A stretch of 64,000 nucleotides of DNA from Karstenula rhodostoma CBS 690.94 (lineage: Eukaryota > Ascomycota > Dothideomycetes > Pleosporales > Didymosphaeriaceae). Both the position numbers and the translations under genes were made by a program. Under the pieces are notes generated by a model. It saw only the letters and a program-made list of their open reading frames with translations. It had not been told where the DNA came from and did not search any database. The stretch is from positions 320,198 through 384,197 of the forward strand of contig MU001500.1 of the NCBI GenBank assembly GCA_010093485.1. The letters are read 5' to 3'. Shown piece by piece: positions 23,939-35,016 of the stretch; positions within the stretch are counted from its first letter, which is position 1, and every line of letters begins with the position of its first letter.

Positions 23939-24025
23939 CGACACCTATGGGACTCGAACCCACAATCTTTGCCACGCTCCAGAAGAATGCCGGAAAGCAA
24001 CGCCTTACCATTAGGCCAAGGTCTG
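23939..24025 (-). tRNA. Split tRNA-Arg(CCG)-like gene
   Basis: The minus strand contains a D-arm GCCTAATGGTAAGGC with A-box, and a T-arm GTGGGTTCGAGTCCCAT with a B-box. The anticodon stem is TTGCT/GGCAA. The loop reads TT-CCG-G, then about 15 nt of intron, then T, so the anticodon would be CCG (arginine). The intron sits one base after the anticodon, where nuclear tRNA introns belong, and its CTGG can pair with the anticodon region. The acceptor stem is poor: CAGACCT faces AGGTGTC with two mismatches of seven, where a perfect partner would be GACACCT. It could be a decaying copy. The discriminator base is G. Confidence 0.7.
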
Positions 24026-24931
24026 AAAGACGTTAGTGAGAATTCAGAGCGACTGAGACCAGTGCAACTTACGCCTTGTGATTTGATGAAATTTTGGCTG
24101 TTATGGTAATATATATAGCTTGTAAGATAGCAAGCAAAAAGGCGGGGCTTTGCTGTCGACCAAATCTTCACGTGCGGGGTCGATACAATGTTTGGATGGA
24201 TGTCAAGGACCAATGAAAATAGCAGCGACGCTAATGCAAGACTATGCAGCGGTGTACGTACTTCGAAGCACTACGCATCGCTCCATCACCATACTGTTGC
24301 ATCATCACACCACTGCACGCATTGGGTAACTTTTGATTTGGGCGATGGATACCTTGCCGGGGGGCTTTTCGTCCATTTTGCGGCTGTTCCTTCTCTTTGT
24401 TGCAGGGCTGCCACGAGCCGCGGCGTGCAGGGTCCATTCCGATAGCCGAAGTGACCCCAACCCCAACCTCGACATCAACAGTAGTCGTCCAATCATCCAT
24501 TGTCCATCGCTCTGCATTGAATTTCTGCCTTCCGCCACCTGTATGGCTTTAGTATAACGGCGGTTACTTTGCGATTGTACTGTACTGCATTTGCAGGCCT
24601 TGGCGATGAGCTCATTCCGAGCGCTGCTTCGCACGCGTGCAGATACGCGGTAGGTCATGCGATACCCCATCTTGTCCCTCAGCCAAGAGACGAGAGACAC
24701 CGACGCAAGCTGGGTTTTCTATGGATGGTGTCTGTAATGAATTGCGTATGGTTTCCAATGATCGGTCCATACACAGACCATGGCCGAGCTACCGCAGTTC
24801 TGAACAGAGGTCTTGTCTTTGTCTGTCATTGTACACTACACCACAAAACAGCACGTGATAGAATGCAGCTGTTCTGGTTCAAGATATATTGCATATAACT
24901 CAATTACTGACCTGCGTCTAGGCTAAGCAGT
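24026..24931. other. Intergenic region, possibly with the 5' exon of the next gene
   Basis: No complete gene seen. Because the trimethyllysine dioxygenase frame has no ATG, a 5' exon carrying its start should lie in the last few hundred bases here; TAAGCAG just before 24931 is a candidate acceptor. Confidence 0.4.
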
Positions 24932-26785
24932 GTGCGCTCGCTACCTTCATCACACTTCCCAAAACCTAGCCCTCAAGCTATCTCTCAATGCCTCCGCTTC
25001 AACTCCTCAGTCTCTTCACCGCCAGCACAAGATGCGTCACCCGATAGCACACCAGCTGTCGAGGATGCCAAGGACCTTCCCGATCAAGATGATTCATCTT
25101 CTTCCTCGGCCTCCGAAGCAACCGGTGGCTACTATCCTCGCCTCCGCCAGCTTTCTGATGAGGTTTTGCAAAGTCAAAAGGACGTCACTGCGTTGCAAGG
25201 CCAGATCTTGCGCTTGAGGAAAAGCTTGAGGACAACGCAGATAGTGGTTGAAGGTGGACCATTTTCAATTATCAAGGATTGGGGCTTCAATCCGAGAAAG
25301 GTAGAGATCACGCACGAGAACGACTTCCTTCGTGTGGGACAGCATAAAATGTGAGTACCTCCGTATACCAACTGAGAGGACAAGATGGCTGATTTTGACA
25401 AGTCCGAATGTGTGGCTGAGGTTAGTACTCAGTTTGGTGCAGATGTGCGTGATTGTACTGAAGGCGACAGGGACAATTGTCAATGCTGCAGCTGCGTGCA
25501 CGGCGAAACAAAACAGAGGCTTCTTGATATATTCTCGGTATGATATTATGACTCTCGGTGCCGCATTTCGCTAAACAAGCCCAGATTCCAGAAGATGTAT
25601 CCATCAGGACGTGTGCCGAGTTCAAAACATTCGTGGAAGTTACATGTAAGATCACCCGCACTGGGAGCTTTTTCCATCAATGGCCAACAGCCTACAGGGA
25701 GCGATGGTCACCACAGCCGATACGATAAAGACTTGCTCAGAGCAGCCGCACAGAATGTCAAGGGAAGAGCAGTTGTACGCCAAGGCCACCCTGTCCGGTG
25801 AGACATCCTCCATCCCCAAAATCGTGTCAGTTCATGTGCGGAAACTAAACCCCACCTCAGAGTGGTCACCTGGGGCAGCGAAATAGCAAAAAACAAGCCG
25901 AAATGCCCCTGGCTCAAGCCGGGAGGCTCCATGACTGGCTACAAACCCAACGAAACCGACGACGACCTCATCCTCCACGTCCTCCGCAAAATCGTACGTA
26001 CACCCTCTGCGCCCCCCGAAAGCCTACACGCTAACCACCCCCAGCGCCGCTACGGCTTCTGCTACATCCAGGACGTCCCCCCCACCCCCAAAGCCACCAA
26101 AGCCCTCCTCAAGCGCATCGCCTTCATCCGCGAAACCCACTACGGCGGCTTCTACGACTTTACCGCCGACCTCGCAAAGGCTGACACCGCATACACCAAC
26201 ATCGCCCTGCCCGCGCACACGGATACAACCTACTTCAGCGACCCGGCCGGCCTCCAGGCGTTCCACCTCCTCTCGCACACCGACGGTGAAGGCGGCGCCT
26301 CCCTCCTCGTGGACGGCTTCAAAGCCGCCGAAACGCTGCTGGAAGAGGATAGAGACGCGTATCGCGTGCTGGCGACGGTAAACGTGCATGCCCACGCTTC
26401 GGGCAACGCCGGCATCTCTATCCAGCCGTACCGCGGGTTCCCCGTCCTCGAGCACGACGTAGAGACCGGCACGTTGCTGCGCGTCCGCTGGAATACGTCG
26501 GACCGCGCGGCTGTCGAACTGCCCCTCGAAGACGTGGGCACGTGGTACGCGGCGGCTCGCAAGTTCGATGCTATCTTGAAGAGGGCGGAGAACGAGTACT
26601 GGGAGCAGCTGCGGCCGGGGACGGTGTTGATTTTCGATAATTGGCGGGTGCTGCATGGGAGAAGTGAGTTTACGGGGAAGCGGAGGATTTGTGGGGGTTA
26701 TGTCAATAGGGATGATTGGATTAGTCGGTGGAAGATGTTGCACTTTGGGAAGGCCGAGGTGCTGGGGAGGTTGGCGTCTGATTAA
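24932..26785 (+). CDS. Trimethyllysine dioxygenase (carnitine biosynthesis)
   Basis: Catalyses 3-hydroxylation of N6-trimethyllysine, the first step to carnitine, with Fe(II), 2-oxoglutarate and ascorbate. Exons: to 25350, 25403-25420, 25471-25537, 25585-25645, 25698-25797, 25861-25993, 26045-26785, all in phase. The N-terminal DUF971-like domain reads HKIPNVWLRDNCQCCSCVH, assembled across an 18-nt microexon. The catalytic domain has HTDTTYF (metal His and Asp), VLHGRSEF (second His) and RRICGGYVNRDD (2-oxoglutarate Arg). The first exon has a serine-rich, presequence-like start and a coiled segment, but its frame opens after TGA at 24908 and holds only a GTG, so the true ATG must be in an upstream exon. 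The 51-nt last intron is stop-free. The gamma-butyrobetaine hydroxylase relative is the alternative; the WLRDNC and HTDTTYF context fits trimethyllysine dioxygenase. Confidence 0.88.
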
Positions 26786-26942
26786 GTATGAGTAGGAGCC
26801 CGGCCGTGGGGGATTTGTGTGTATATAGGTGGAAAACGTGAGACGGAAGAAATGTTGATACACCTGACTGATTTGGCCCTTACTTTATGTACAGCTGCCG
26901 TTGCGCGACTCTAAGAAACCTTTTGCCTTGGATTGCCCCCAC

Positions 26943-27620
26943 CTACGACCTCTGCCTCTCCTGCTCCAGCTCCACCTCCGCCTGGCGGTAGTACTTGGCC
27001 GTGTCGACGCCGTGGTACGGGTGGTGCACAAAGTTGGGCCACGGGATGACATGGCTGAAGACGCCGGCATACCGCGAGTTCCGGTGCGCAACGCCCTGCA
27101 TGTGCTCGGTGAGCTCGCTCTTGCCGTACAGCGGCTCGCCCTTCTTGACCTTGTCCACCATCTCGCGCATGTCCATGTCGATCTCGCGGCGGTTCTCGCG
27201 GGCCCCGTAGAAGCGGGATGTCGTCCGGGAATAGGCGAAGAGGAAGGCGCCCGTCAGCCCGACGGCGCACGACATGCGCATCACGGGCGCGAAGCCGCCC
27301 TTGCCCACGAACGACGGCGACACGCGCTCCCAGTAGAGCATCAGGCCGGGGGAGAGGGCGCCGGCGGCCGCGGCCGAAAGCCAATCCGACGGGCGGGTGT
27401 ATCGTATGACGCGGGAGAAGTGGCTGGCATGTGTTAGTACAGCTGGGTGCCGCCGCGGGCATGGGGAGCGTACGGGTCATTGTCGATGAGCTGCGGGCTG
27501 TTAGCTGTGTTTCCCCCATTGCGGGCGATGCGGGCGCCAATTGCTTACAGGATACTCTCCGGTGGGGATCTTATCCGGGACGACGGGCTGGCCAATGGTG
27601 GTCTCGGCTATGGAGGACAT
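26943..27620 (-). CDS. NADH:ubiquinone oxidoreductase 20.9 kDa subunit (fungal complex I)
   Basis: Three exons (27620-27549, 27490-27474, 27423-26943) give 189 residues, about 21 kDa. The middle exon is just 17 nt. Accessory subunit of mitochondrial complex I known from Neurospora (20.9 kDa) and Yarrowia (NUXM). Landmarks are GEYPLIDNDPHFSRVIRY built across both introns, a hydrophobic pair around SAAAAGALSPGLMLYWERVSP and MRMSCAVGLTGAFLFAYS, RFYGARENRREIDMDMREMV and HGVDTAKYYRQAE. Named from family recall, not from a search. Divergent from the Aquarius-like gene, 214 nt between starts. Confidence 0.9.
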
Positions 27621-27834
27621 GGTGGCGGTGTGGGGAGGAGGGGAGAGCTGCGTCGTGGATGTGCAGTGAGTGAGGTTCGATGGGCGGAGATATGGTCCGT
27701 GCGAGCCGCATCACGGCTCCAAACTTCTTGCTTGGCGCGACGATGTGCATGCGACAACAATGCGTGCGCCCGCTCAGCATTGCGCCCTCCTGACTTGACC
27801 CGACGACCGCTAGCATAGCAAGAGAAGAGCAGAT
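27621..27834. promoter_or_regulatory. Shared divergent promoter region
   Basis: Only 214 nt separate the ATGs of the complex I subunit (-) and the Aquarius-like helicase (+), so both promoters must lie here. No specific element recognised. Confidence 0.55.
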
Positions 27835-30800
27835 ATGGCAGATATCCAGGCGGGACATGAAAATGGCGCCCCCGCGCTCGACGCCAGCGCCCGACCAACC
27901 GTCGCAGACCTCCACGGCGACAACCACTTCGCGCAGGTAGCGAGGAAGAACTGGCTCACCGCGAAGAAAGCCCCGAAAGCGCGCCCCGAAGTCATCAAGC
28001 AGGAGCTGTGGGACGAGCTGGAAAAGGTCGACTTCGCCTACTCGTCACTTCTGGTCCTCGAGAACCTGCAGCTGTTGGAGCGATATCTCTGGCCGGCCTT
28101 CAGCGACGATGCGTCAAACTACCACGCCCTGCTGGTGGCGCTTATGGTCAATGTCAAGAGGAGGGAGAATTTGCCGTCGTGGGGTAAGACTGCTTGTTTG
28201 GCGACGAATGCGACAGCTGTGCTAACAAGTGCAGAACATTTCGCCAGCAAGCCCGCCGAGTTTTCCTCGTTCTTCCGCCGCATACTCTCCATGAGCGTGG
28301 ACCGCTCGCAGCCCATAAAGATCCGCACACAGCTGCTATGTTTCGTCATCGGTGCGTTCCAGTCGCTCGACAGCGGCCTGGTGCGCAAAGAGTGCGCCCC
28401 GCTGGTCAACATATCCATATGGCAGAATCTGCACTCGGACGCCGCTCGGGAGCACCAGTTTGACCACCACCAGATGCTGCGGAAGGCTTGGCGGGCGGCA
28501 CACAAGCGCTTTGACGCTGCGGACGAGACGCTGCAGGCTAGGCTGCGGTTCGAGCGCTCGTGGCTATATACCTTGATTCTGGACTTTCTGGACCGCTTGT
28601 ATAACAGCACGTCGCGCCAGGAAATTCAGGATAATCTGGCCTACTGCGAGCGGTTCATGGAGCTACTCACGGATCTGCAAAGCCAGCTACCTACGAGGAG
28701 ATATGTCAATACGCTGTTAAAGGATCTGAATCTGCTGCCCGCGATTCGATTAGCGCCCATGTACACGGATGAGGAAAATGGCCTGTTCCGCGACCTTTTC
28801 AACTTGCTGAGCCATTTCACATACTTCCCCATCGAGGACCAGACGGGCAGACAGTTGTCGAAACTAGAATACGACCAAGAGCACTACGATGTGCTTGCGA
28901 AGCTGCAGCGAATTGCTACTGCGACCTTCCAAGAGAAACTTCAGCTTCTAACACTAGCCAACTACGGCAGCTTGGGCAACCGAGACGAACTCCAGGGGCA
29001 TGTTCGGACACTTGAAGATACAGAGCTTGTGCAGCTATGCTCGTTGATGGGCCTGCGGACAGAATACCCCAAGTCGACATTCCTGGTTCTTGATCGGCCG
29101 TTCTTTACAGAGACGTTATTGTCTGTGGTGGAGTACAGATCGACCTTCAAAGACATCGTGCGCGACCTGCCAGTCCTGCCGACAGAAGACGTCCTGTTCG
29201 AGACTACCTTCGTTAGGAACGAAGCGTACGACGGATCACGACCACTGGCTATACCCAAACTCAACCTACAGTATCTCACAATGGGCGACTTCCTTTGGAG
29301 GTCGTTCATCTTGTATCGAGCGGAGTCTTTCTACGGTGTCCGGAAAGACATGGAGGATGTTATCAAGCGCGTGCAACCTCGAGGCAAGGGTGCTGCCACG
29401 AAGTTCGGCGGCTTCTCGCGGATGTCTATACCCATTTCAAACCCTGGCATTGTAGACGTAGCACCTTCACAGGTGGGCGAGCAGCACCCTGCCTATGTGC
29501 GCGCTGAGATCATACTCGATGTCAGCCGTCTCCAACATCCAGTACGAAAAGAGTGGGAATCGCTAAGACCTGACGACGTTGTTTTCCTGCTTGTAGCAGA
29601 AGGACCGGATGACCAGTCTTTGCGCAACGGCAACGATCGGCAGAACGCAGACCACCAGGGCATCCACAAATTGAGATGCGCTGAGGTGGTACAGATTCAA
29701 GACGAGAACGGTCGTCCCCTACGCGAGAGCGCCAATGATGACGGCTTCCGCAGGGTTCGCACGCGGAAACTGGTTGTCAACATCGACGCAAAACAGTACC
29801 AGGAGGACATGGACCGCGTTGCCCAAGGAAGACCCAACATCTACGAGCAGATCAACCTCGTCGTGCGTCGGCGCGGCCGAGAGAACAACTTCCGCCCCAT
29901 CCTTGAATCCATTCGCCGCCTTACGCTCTCGGATATTCCTGCGCCCTCGTGGCTCCAGGAAGTTTTCCTAGGCTATGGCGACCCTGCGTCTGCATCTCAC
30001 AGATCCTTGCCTAACCGCCTGCAGTCGATAGACTTTCGTGATACCTTCCTCGACTGGCAGCACCTGATCGAATCCTGGCCCGGCAAATCTATCGAGCCCC
30101 ACGAGAGTGCACAATCCTCCTTTGGGCCACCATACGTCGTCCAGTTCCCCGCGTCAGCTGAGCCTGAACCGGCAACTGTGCGGTCATCTAAGAAGCGGCG
30201 ACGCGACCAAAGCGAGGTTGCACAGCCTGTGCAGGAAGATGCGTCTCTGCACGTCTCCACATACAAGCCGCCGAACATGGGCCCCTACCCTGCAGACGCA
30301 CTCAAGCTGAACGGCGTCAGGTTTACCCCCGCTCAGATTGAAGCAATCACTTCGGGCACGCAGCCTGGTCTGACTGTTGTGGTCGGTCCACCGGGTACCG
30401 GCAAGACGGACGTGGCCACCCAAATTATCTCTAATATATACCACAACTTCCCGGACCAGCGGACGTTGCTCGTCGCACACAGCAATCAGGCGCTGAACCA
30501 GCTCTTCCAGAAGATTGTGGCGCTCGACATCGACGAGCGCCACCTCCTGCGTCTGGGACACGGCGAGGAGGATCTCGAGACAGAGGCAAGCTACAGCAAG
30601 CATGGCCGCGTGGAATCCTTTCTTGAGAGGGGGGCATACTACCTGGCTGAAGTAGATCGCCTAGCGAAGAACTTCAATGCGCCTGGCGCCCATAGTAGCT
30701 CGTGTGAGACTGCAGATTACTTCAATCTGGTGTATGTGAAGCCATCTTGGACGCAATACTGGGACCAGGTTTCATCCCCGGATTGCAGTGTCGAGCAGAT

Positions 30801-32260
30801 TATTACAGAGTTCCCGTTTAAAGAGTACTTCAACAACGCACCGCAGCCACTGTTTCCGTCTGCAGCCGACCGCGAGCAAATCCTCGACATTGCACAAGGC
30901 TGCTACCGCCATGTCGAGAAGATCTTCACAGAGCTCGAGGACATCCGTCCCTTCGAGATTCTGCGGAATCCCCGCGATAAGGCAAACTACCTCTTGGTGA
31001 AGGAGGCGCGCATCGTCGCCATGACCTCGACGCACGCTGCGATGCGGCGACAGGAGATTGCATCGCTGGGCTTCCACTACGACAACGTCATCATGGAGGA
31101 AGCCGCCCAGATCACCGAGATCGAAAACTTCATCCCGCTCGCGCTGCAGAACCCGCAAAACGACGAGCTCCCTCTCCAGCGCATCGTCCTTGTCGGCGAC
31201 CATCTCCAGAACTCCCCCGTCATCCAGAACCTTGCGTTTAGGCAGTATGCAAACCTCGAGCAATCGATGTTCCTACGGCTCGTCAGACTAGGCGTGCCCA
31301 CCATCATGCTCGACCAGCAGGGCCGCGCGCGACCCGGCATAGCAGAGCTATACAAGTGGCGGTACCCTAACTTGGGCAACCTGCCCTCCGTCCTTACGAG
31401 TCCGCAGTTTACGACCGCGAACCCGGGCTTCAAATTCGACTACCAGTTCATCGACGTGCCGGACTACAAAGACAAGGGCGAAAGCCAGCCGACGCCGCAC
31501 TTTATCCAGAATCTGGGCGAGGCAGAGTACGCCGTCGCGCTGTTCATGTACATGCGGCTGCTAGGCTACCCGGCGCATAAAATATCTATCTTGACGACGT
31601 ACGCCGGGCAGCGCGCGCTCATCAAGGATGTCCTGGCGCATCGCTGCAAGGGGAATCAGTTGTTCGGGCTGCCGAGGATTGTCGCCACGGTAGATAAGTA
31701 CCAGGGCGAGCAGAACGATTGTAAGTTCAACCTCTTCTGTCCTGTCAATACGAAACTGTGTAACTAACACCACCCCAGACATCATCCTCTCCCTCGTCCG
31801 CACGCGCTCCATCGGCTACCTCCGCGACATCCGGCGCCTCACCGTCGCCCTCTCCCGCGCGCGCCTCGGCCTCTTCATCCTCGGCCGCGCCGACGTCTTC
31901 GCGTCCTGCTTCGAGCTCAAACCCGCGTTCGACATTTTACTCGCCCGCCCGACGAAGCTCACCCTCGTTACGGACGAGATGTTCGAGCCGGGTTTTGCGC
32001 GGCAGCTGGAGGGGAAGATTGAGGAAGGGCGAGAGGCGGTTATGGAAGGGGTCGAGCATTTGGGACAGTACGTGTTCGAGATGACGAAAGCAAAAGTAGA
32101 AGCGTTGAAGAATGGGGGTGGGGAATTGACAGTTGTTAACGGGGAGGGGATGGTGGTTGATGATGATGAGGCGGATCGTGAAGAAAACGTCATTGTCAAG
32201 GACGAACAGGAGTATGTGGATGAAGATGAGGATGTGAGTGGTGTGCAGGAAGGGTTATAG
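27835..32260 (+). CDS. Aquarius/Cwf11-like intron-binding spliceosomal helicase
   Basis: Three exons (27835-28183, 28235-31720, 31779-32260) encode 1438 residues. Aquarius (IBP160, S. pombe Cwf11) is an SF1 helicase that binds the intron upstream of the branch site in the spliceosome and is part of the intron-binding complex. The N-terminal about 800 residues form the ARM-repeat and beta domains ([33 protein letters not shown]). The helicase core has Walker [12 protein letters not shown] at about 832, motif [10 protein letters not shown] at about 1067, [18 protein letters not shown] across intron 2, and VALSRAR. The C-terminus is acidic. Intron 1 (51 nt) is a multiple of three and stop-free, so a gene finder could read through it; splicing restores PSWEHFAS. 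Confidence 0.95.
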
Positions 32261-32504
32261 AGTGGCGCTGCCCTGTGACACCGTCCGGAGAAGGTGGGTG
32301 TTAAGGAGGAGCTTGTGGTTGGGATATAAGATTCTGCAGTTGGAAATCGGCGTCGGCATAGTTGGGTTCTTTGGGCGCGAATGCATGTGTATAGGTGTTT
32401 AGTCGCTGCTTTTTTTTTCTATCTGTATAGATACCAGTATGAATAGAGCATGTTTGCGCCATGCGAAAGACTCGGGATGTGACATTGCATGCTATCGCCT
32501 CTCA

Positions 32505-32986
32505 ATGCTCACTTCCCGCGCTCAATCACCCGACGCACAGCAGAACATTGGCAACGATGACGAAGATCTCCTTGGTCCCAACAACGGCGAAGATCTCCTG
32601 ATCCCAACAACGACGAGGATATCCTTAATCACAACAACAACAACAAGGGAATGTTCGATCAAGAGGATATCAATCGCAATGGTGGGACCGTTGGAGATAC
32701 TGCCGTTCAGCCTGGTATGAACAGCAATACCACCCAGGCTGATCATCTCTCTTCCTTGCAGTTGACTGCTTTGGGCAAGTCTCCCAACAAAGACAAGAGC
32801 CGCTCTGCCACAACAGAGATCACTCGAGAGCGAGCAGACTATCATCGTGAGGATGTGGTAGCCCGTGAATCGATCTTGCGTCGTCGTGCTATCATTCTCG
32901 ATCACGTCCAGGGTATTCTTGATATCCTGCTTCCGATCCCAACTTTGGAGAATTCTGAGGCAGATGAGGATGGAAGCAATGAGTGA
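32505..32986 (+). pseudogene. Small repeat-bearing ORF pair broken by one base, or chance
   Basis: Frame 1 starts at ATG 32505 (LTSRAQSPDAQQ) and carries imperfect 24-27 nt repeats coding NDDEDLLGP, NNGEDLLIP. At about 32600 the third copy reads NNDEDILNH only in another frame, which then stays open through GMFDQEDINRNGG to a stop at 32984. The change equals one missing base relative to the repeat pattern, so this may be a frameshifted gene, or a spliced one I cannot resolve. No domain recognised. The last 3 nt overlap the repeats that follow. Confidence 0.3.
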
Positions 32987-33275
32987 TCACTCTAGGACCA
33001 TCCAAAACGTTAGTGTAAAGGAAGATCTTCGGATCTTTCTTTTCTTGGAACGGTCTTTCTAGGGTTTTACTCCCATGGTCTCATAACCTGTCAGATCAAC
33101 GAATGGTCACTCCACGACCATTCAAAGATTTCGTACAAGGGACCATCTCTAGGTCTTTCTGGAGTTCTAATCCCATGGTCTCCCACCGAGTTCCTTTACT
33201 GTGTTTTGCCGCGGCTTCCAGAGGCTTGCGAAGTATCATATTTGAATCCCATGGTCTCATGACCTGTCAGTTATA
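32984..33275. repeat. Degenerate direct repeats next to the Copia relic
   Basis: Two related 23-mers at 32984 and 33104 (TGATCACTCTAGGACCATCC / TGGTCACTCCACGACCATTC) and three copies of an element around TCCCATGGTCTC (33071, 33171, 33247; copies 1 and 3 continue into CATRACCTGTCAG). Spacing is 76-120 nt, so the units have diverged by indels. They adjoin the reverse transcriptase fragment and may be part of the same element. Confidence 0.6.
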
Positions 33276-33299
33276 TAGATCAATACGAAAAAGTATTCA

Positions 33300-33479
33300 C
33301 TAATCGACTTCTTTTGAGCGTAGAAGAGTTGGAGGGGTGTTCCCGCTTTCGTCGAGTTTAAACTTTTTCATGATCTTGTTAACATAGTTGTCATGGACTA
33401 AGGTGATTGTTCGATTTTTGCGGTCTCTGATTACTCTAACTCCTAGGAACCACTCGCAAGCACGGATTAGCAACTCTTT
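33300..33479 (-). mobile_element. Ty1/Copia reverse transcriptase fragment
   Basis: The minus strand reads WFLGVRVIRDRKNRTITLV, then HDNYVNKIMKKFKLDESG and a stop. This matches the Copia reverse transcriptase stretch usually read as FLGI.VIRDR...I.L.Q..Y..KIL..F. Only about 60 codons survive; upstream a TGA ends the frame and no integrase, RNase H or LTR is recognisable. It is a relic, not an active element. Confidence 0.75.
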
Positions 33480-33757
33480 TCATGAAGTAAGTGTATTTCT
33501 TTCGTGCGCAAGCTCACAGCTACTTACACGCAAAGCACACACGATCACTTAACAAAGAGTGCTGCCAGGCCGCGAGTGCAAACAAGCCCGGAGGATGACT
33601 AGATCACATTGACTGTCTCCGCGATATGGTTATCGTCTGCAGAGCCAAGCATTTCTGGAGAGCAACTGCGTGGGGATAGGCTGGCTACCACGCAACATCG
33701 TCGGTTCGACGTCGAGCTTCATCGCGGGCTTGTAGAAGCGCGCGCACCCGTAGCGTT
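33480..33757. other. Intergenic remainder, nothing recognised
   Basis: Probably further decayed transposon sequence and the 3' UTR of the DUF1295 gene; no frame is informative. Confidence 0.4.
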
Positions 33758-34568
33758 TTAGAAGATACCCGGAAACATCTTGTACGGAACCTCCTTCTTA
33801 TACTGCTCCCACTCCGCCGGATACCGCTCCGCGAGATATTTCTCCTTCGCCGGCGTCGCATTGCCCGTCAAATTACTCCAGTAGAACGCACCCGCTGCAC
33901 ACCATTAGCAACACTCACCACCACTACCAGAGAGAAGCTGACTTACTAAACAGCGCACCTACCGGTCCCCCTGCCGCAAATCCATACGCCGTCCCATATA
34001 CCACATTCGCCGCATAATTCGGATGTCTCACCACTCCAAACAAGCCCCCCTTGTACAACTTTCCCTTGTTCTCCTTCCGCCCCTTGAACGCCGCCCGCGC
34101 AAGCTCGCTCCCCAGCTCGACCGCCGCGGCAAGGAAATGCACCGCCGCGCCGACATACAGAAACTCCTTCCGCCAGAGGGGGTTAGAAAAAGCGCCTGAG
34201 AAAACTAAAGCGATGAGACACTCGTAGACAGCTGGGACTAGCACGCCGAAGAGCGCGAATTCAGTAGTGATGAGCTCGTTGCAGTACCCCCAGATCCAGG
34301 CATTCTGCTTGAGGATCAGGGTCGCTGTCATGCCGAGGAAGATAGTGGAGAGCTGGGGCTGGGCGCCCACGAGCGGTAAGTTGAGCACACCATCGATGGG
34401 CGGCCGCGGGATGCCAAAGCGTGAGAGCGGGTGCGCGGTGAGGACCCAGTGCTGCAGCGGGATGGAGATTGTGCGGCCGAGACCGAGCAGGAGAGGGCCA
34501 GCGAGGGTGCGGGCGTAGTTGCCGCGTTGGATGGAGAGGGGGTCGGGTTTTGGCTTTGAGGAGGCCAT
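33758..34568 (-). CDS. DUF1295 / steroid 5-alpha-reductase-like membrane protein
   Basis: Two exons (34568-33947, 33894-33758; intron 52 nt) give 252 residues. About five hydrophobic segments precede the C-terminal signature GVVRHPNYAANVVYG...YWSNLTGN, then AERYPAEWEQYKKEVPYKMF. The RHPNY box and the ERYP..W..Y..EVP tail are typical of the DUF1295/ICMT-like family, whose members are NAD(P)H-dependent reductases or methyltransferases acting on lipids in the ER. The actual substrate is unknown. A run of alternating TA at 34617-34629 lies about 50 nt upstream of the start and could serve as a TATA element. Confidence 0.85.
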
Positions 34569-35016
34569 GCTGGAGGTGGTGGAGAGTGTGAATTCTCCTC
34601 GAAGGGGGATGTTGCGTATATATATATATGAGTTACTGCACGCGTGTAGTGCTTATGCGGCTATACCGCGTTGGGCGGGATTGATGGCCAATCCAGCGTT
34701 AGCCATCCTACACTGGTACTGGACCGTCCTTAGCGTTCAAATCCGATGACACCTCATCCATGAAAGTATCCGCTTCAGCGGTGGAGTCAATTCATGTATT
34801 CTGGGGTAACTTCGCTATTGATGCTGTTCCAAGACTGGAGGACGATAGTGTGTCCTTACTGTTCACCTAGTCTGGCGAATGCATTCTCGCCACTAGCGAT
34901 AGGCAGCAGCTTCGTTTTAATTCGCTACCAGGCAGAGTAGCGCATCCCTCCTCAACACGAGACTCCTTCCATTCGCTTTCCTGCGATCCCATCTCTTCTT
35001 TACACCTACATCCAAC
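34569..35016. promoter_or_regulatory. Divergent promoter region
   Basis: 448 nt between the DUF1295 gene (-) and the next gene (+). Contains TATATATATATATA near 34617; nothing else recognised. Confidence 0.4.

Noticed and set aside
32141..33062. Possible gag gene upstream of the Copia fragment
   Set aside because: The ORFs here lie on the opposite strand from the reverse transcriptase and lack a CCHC knuckle.
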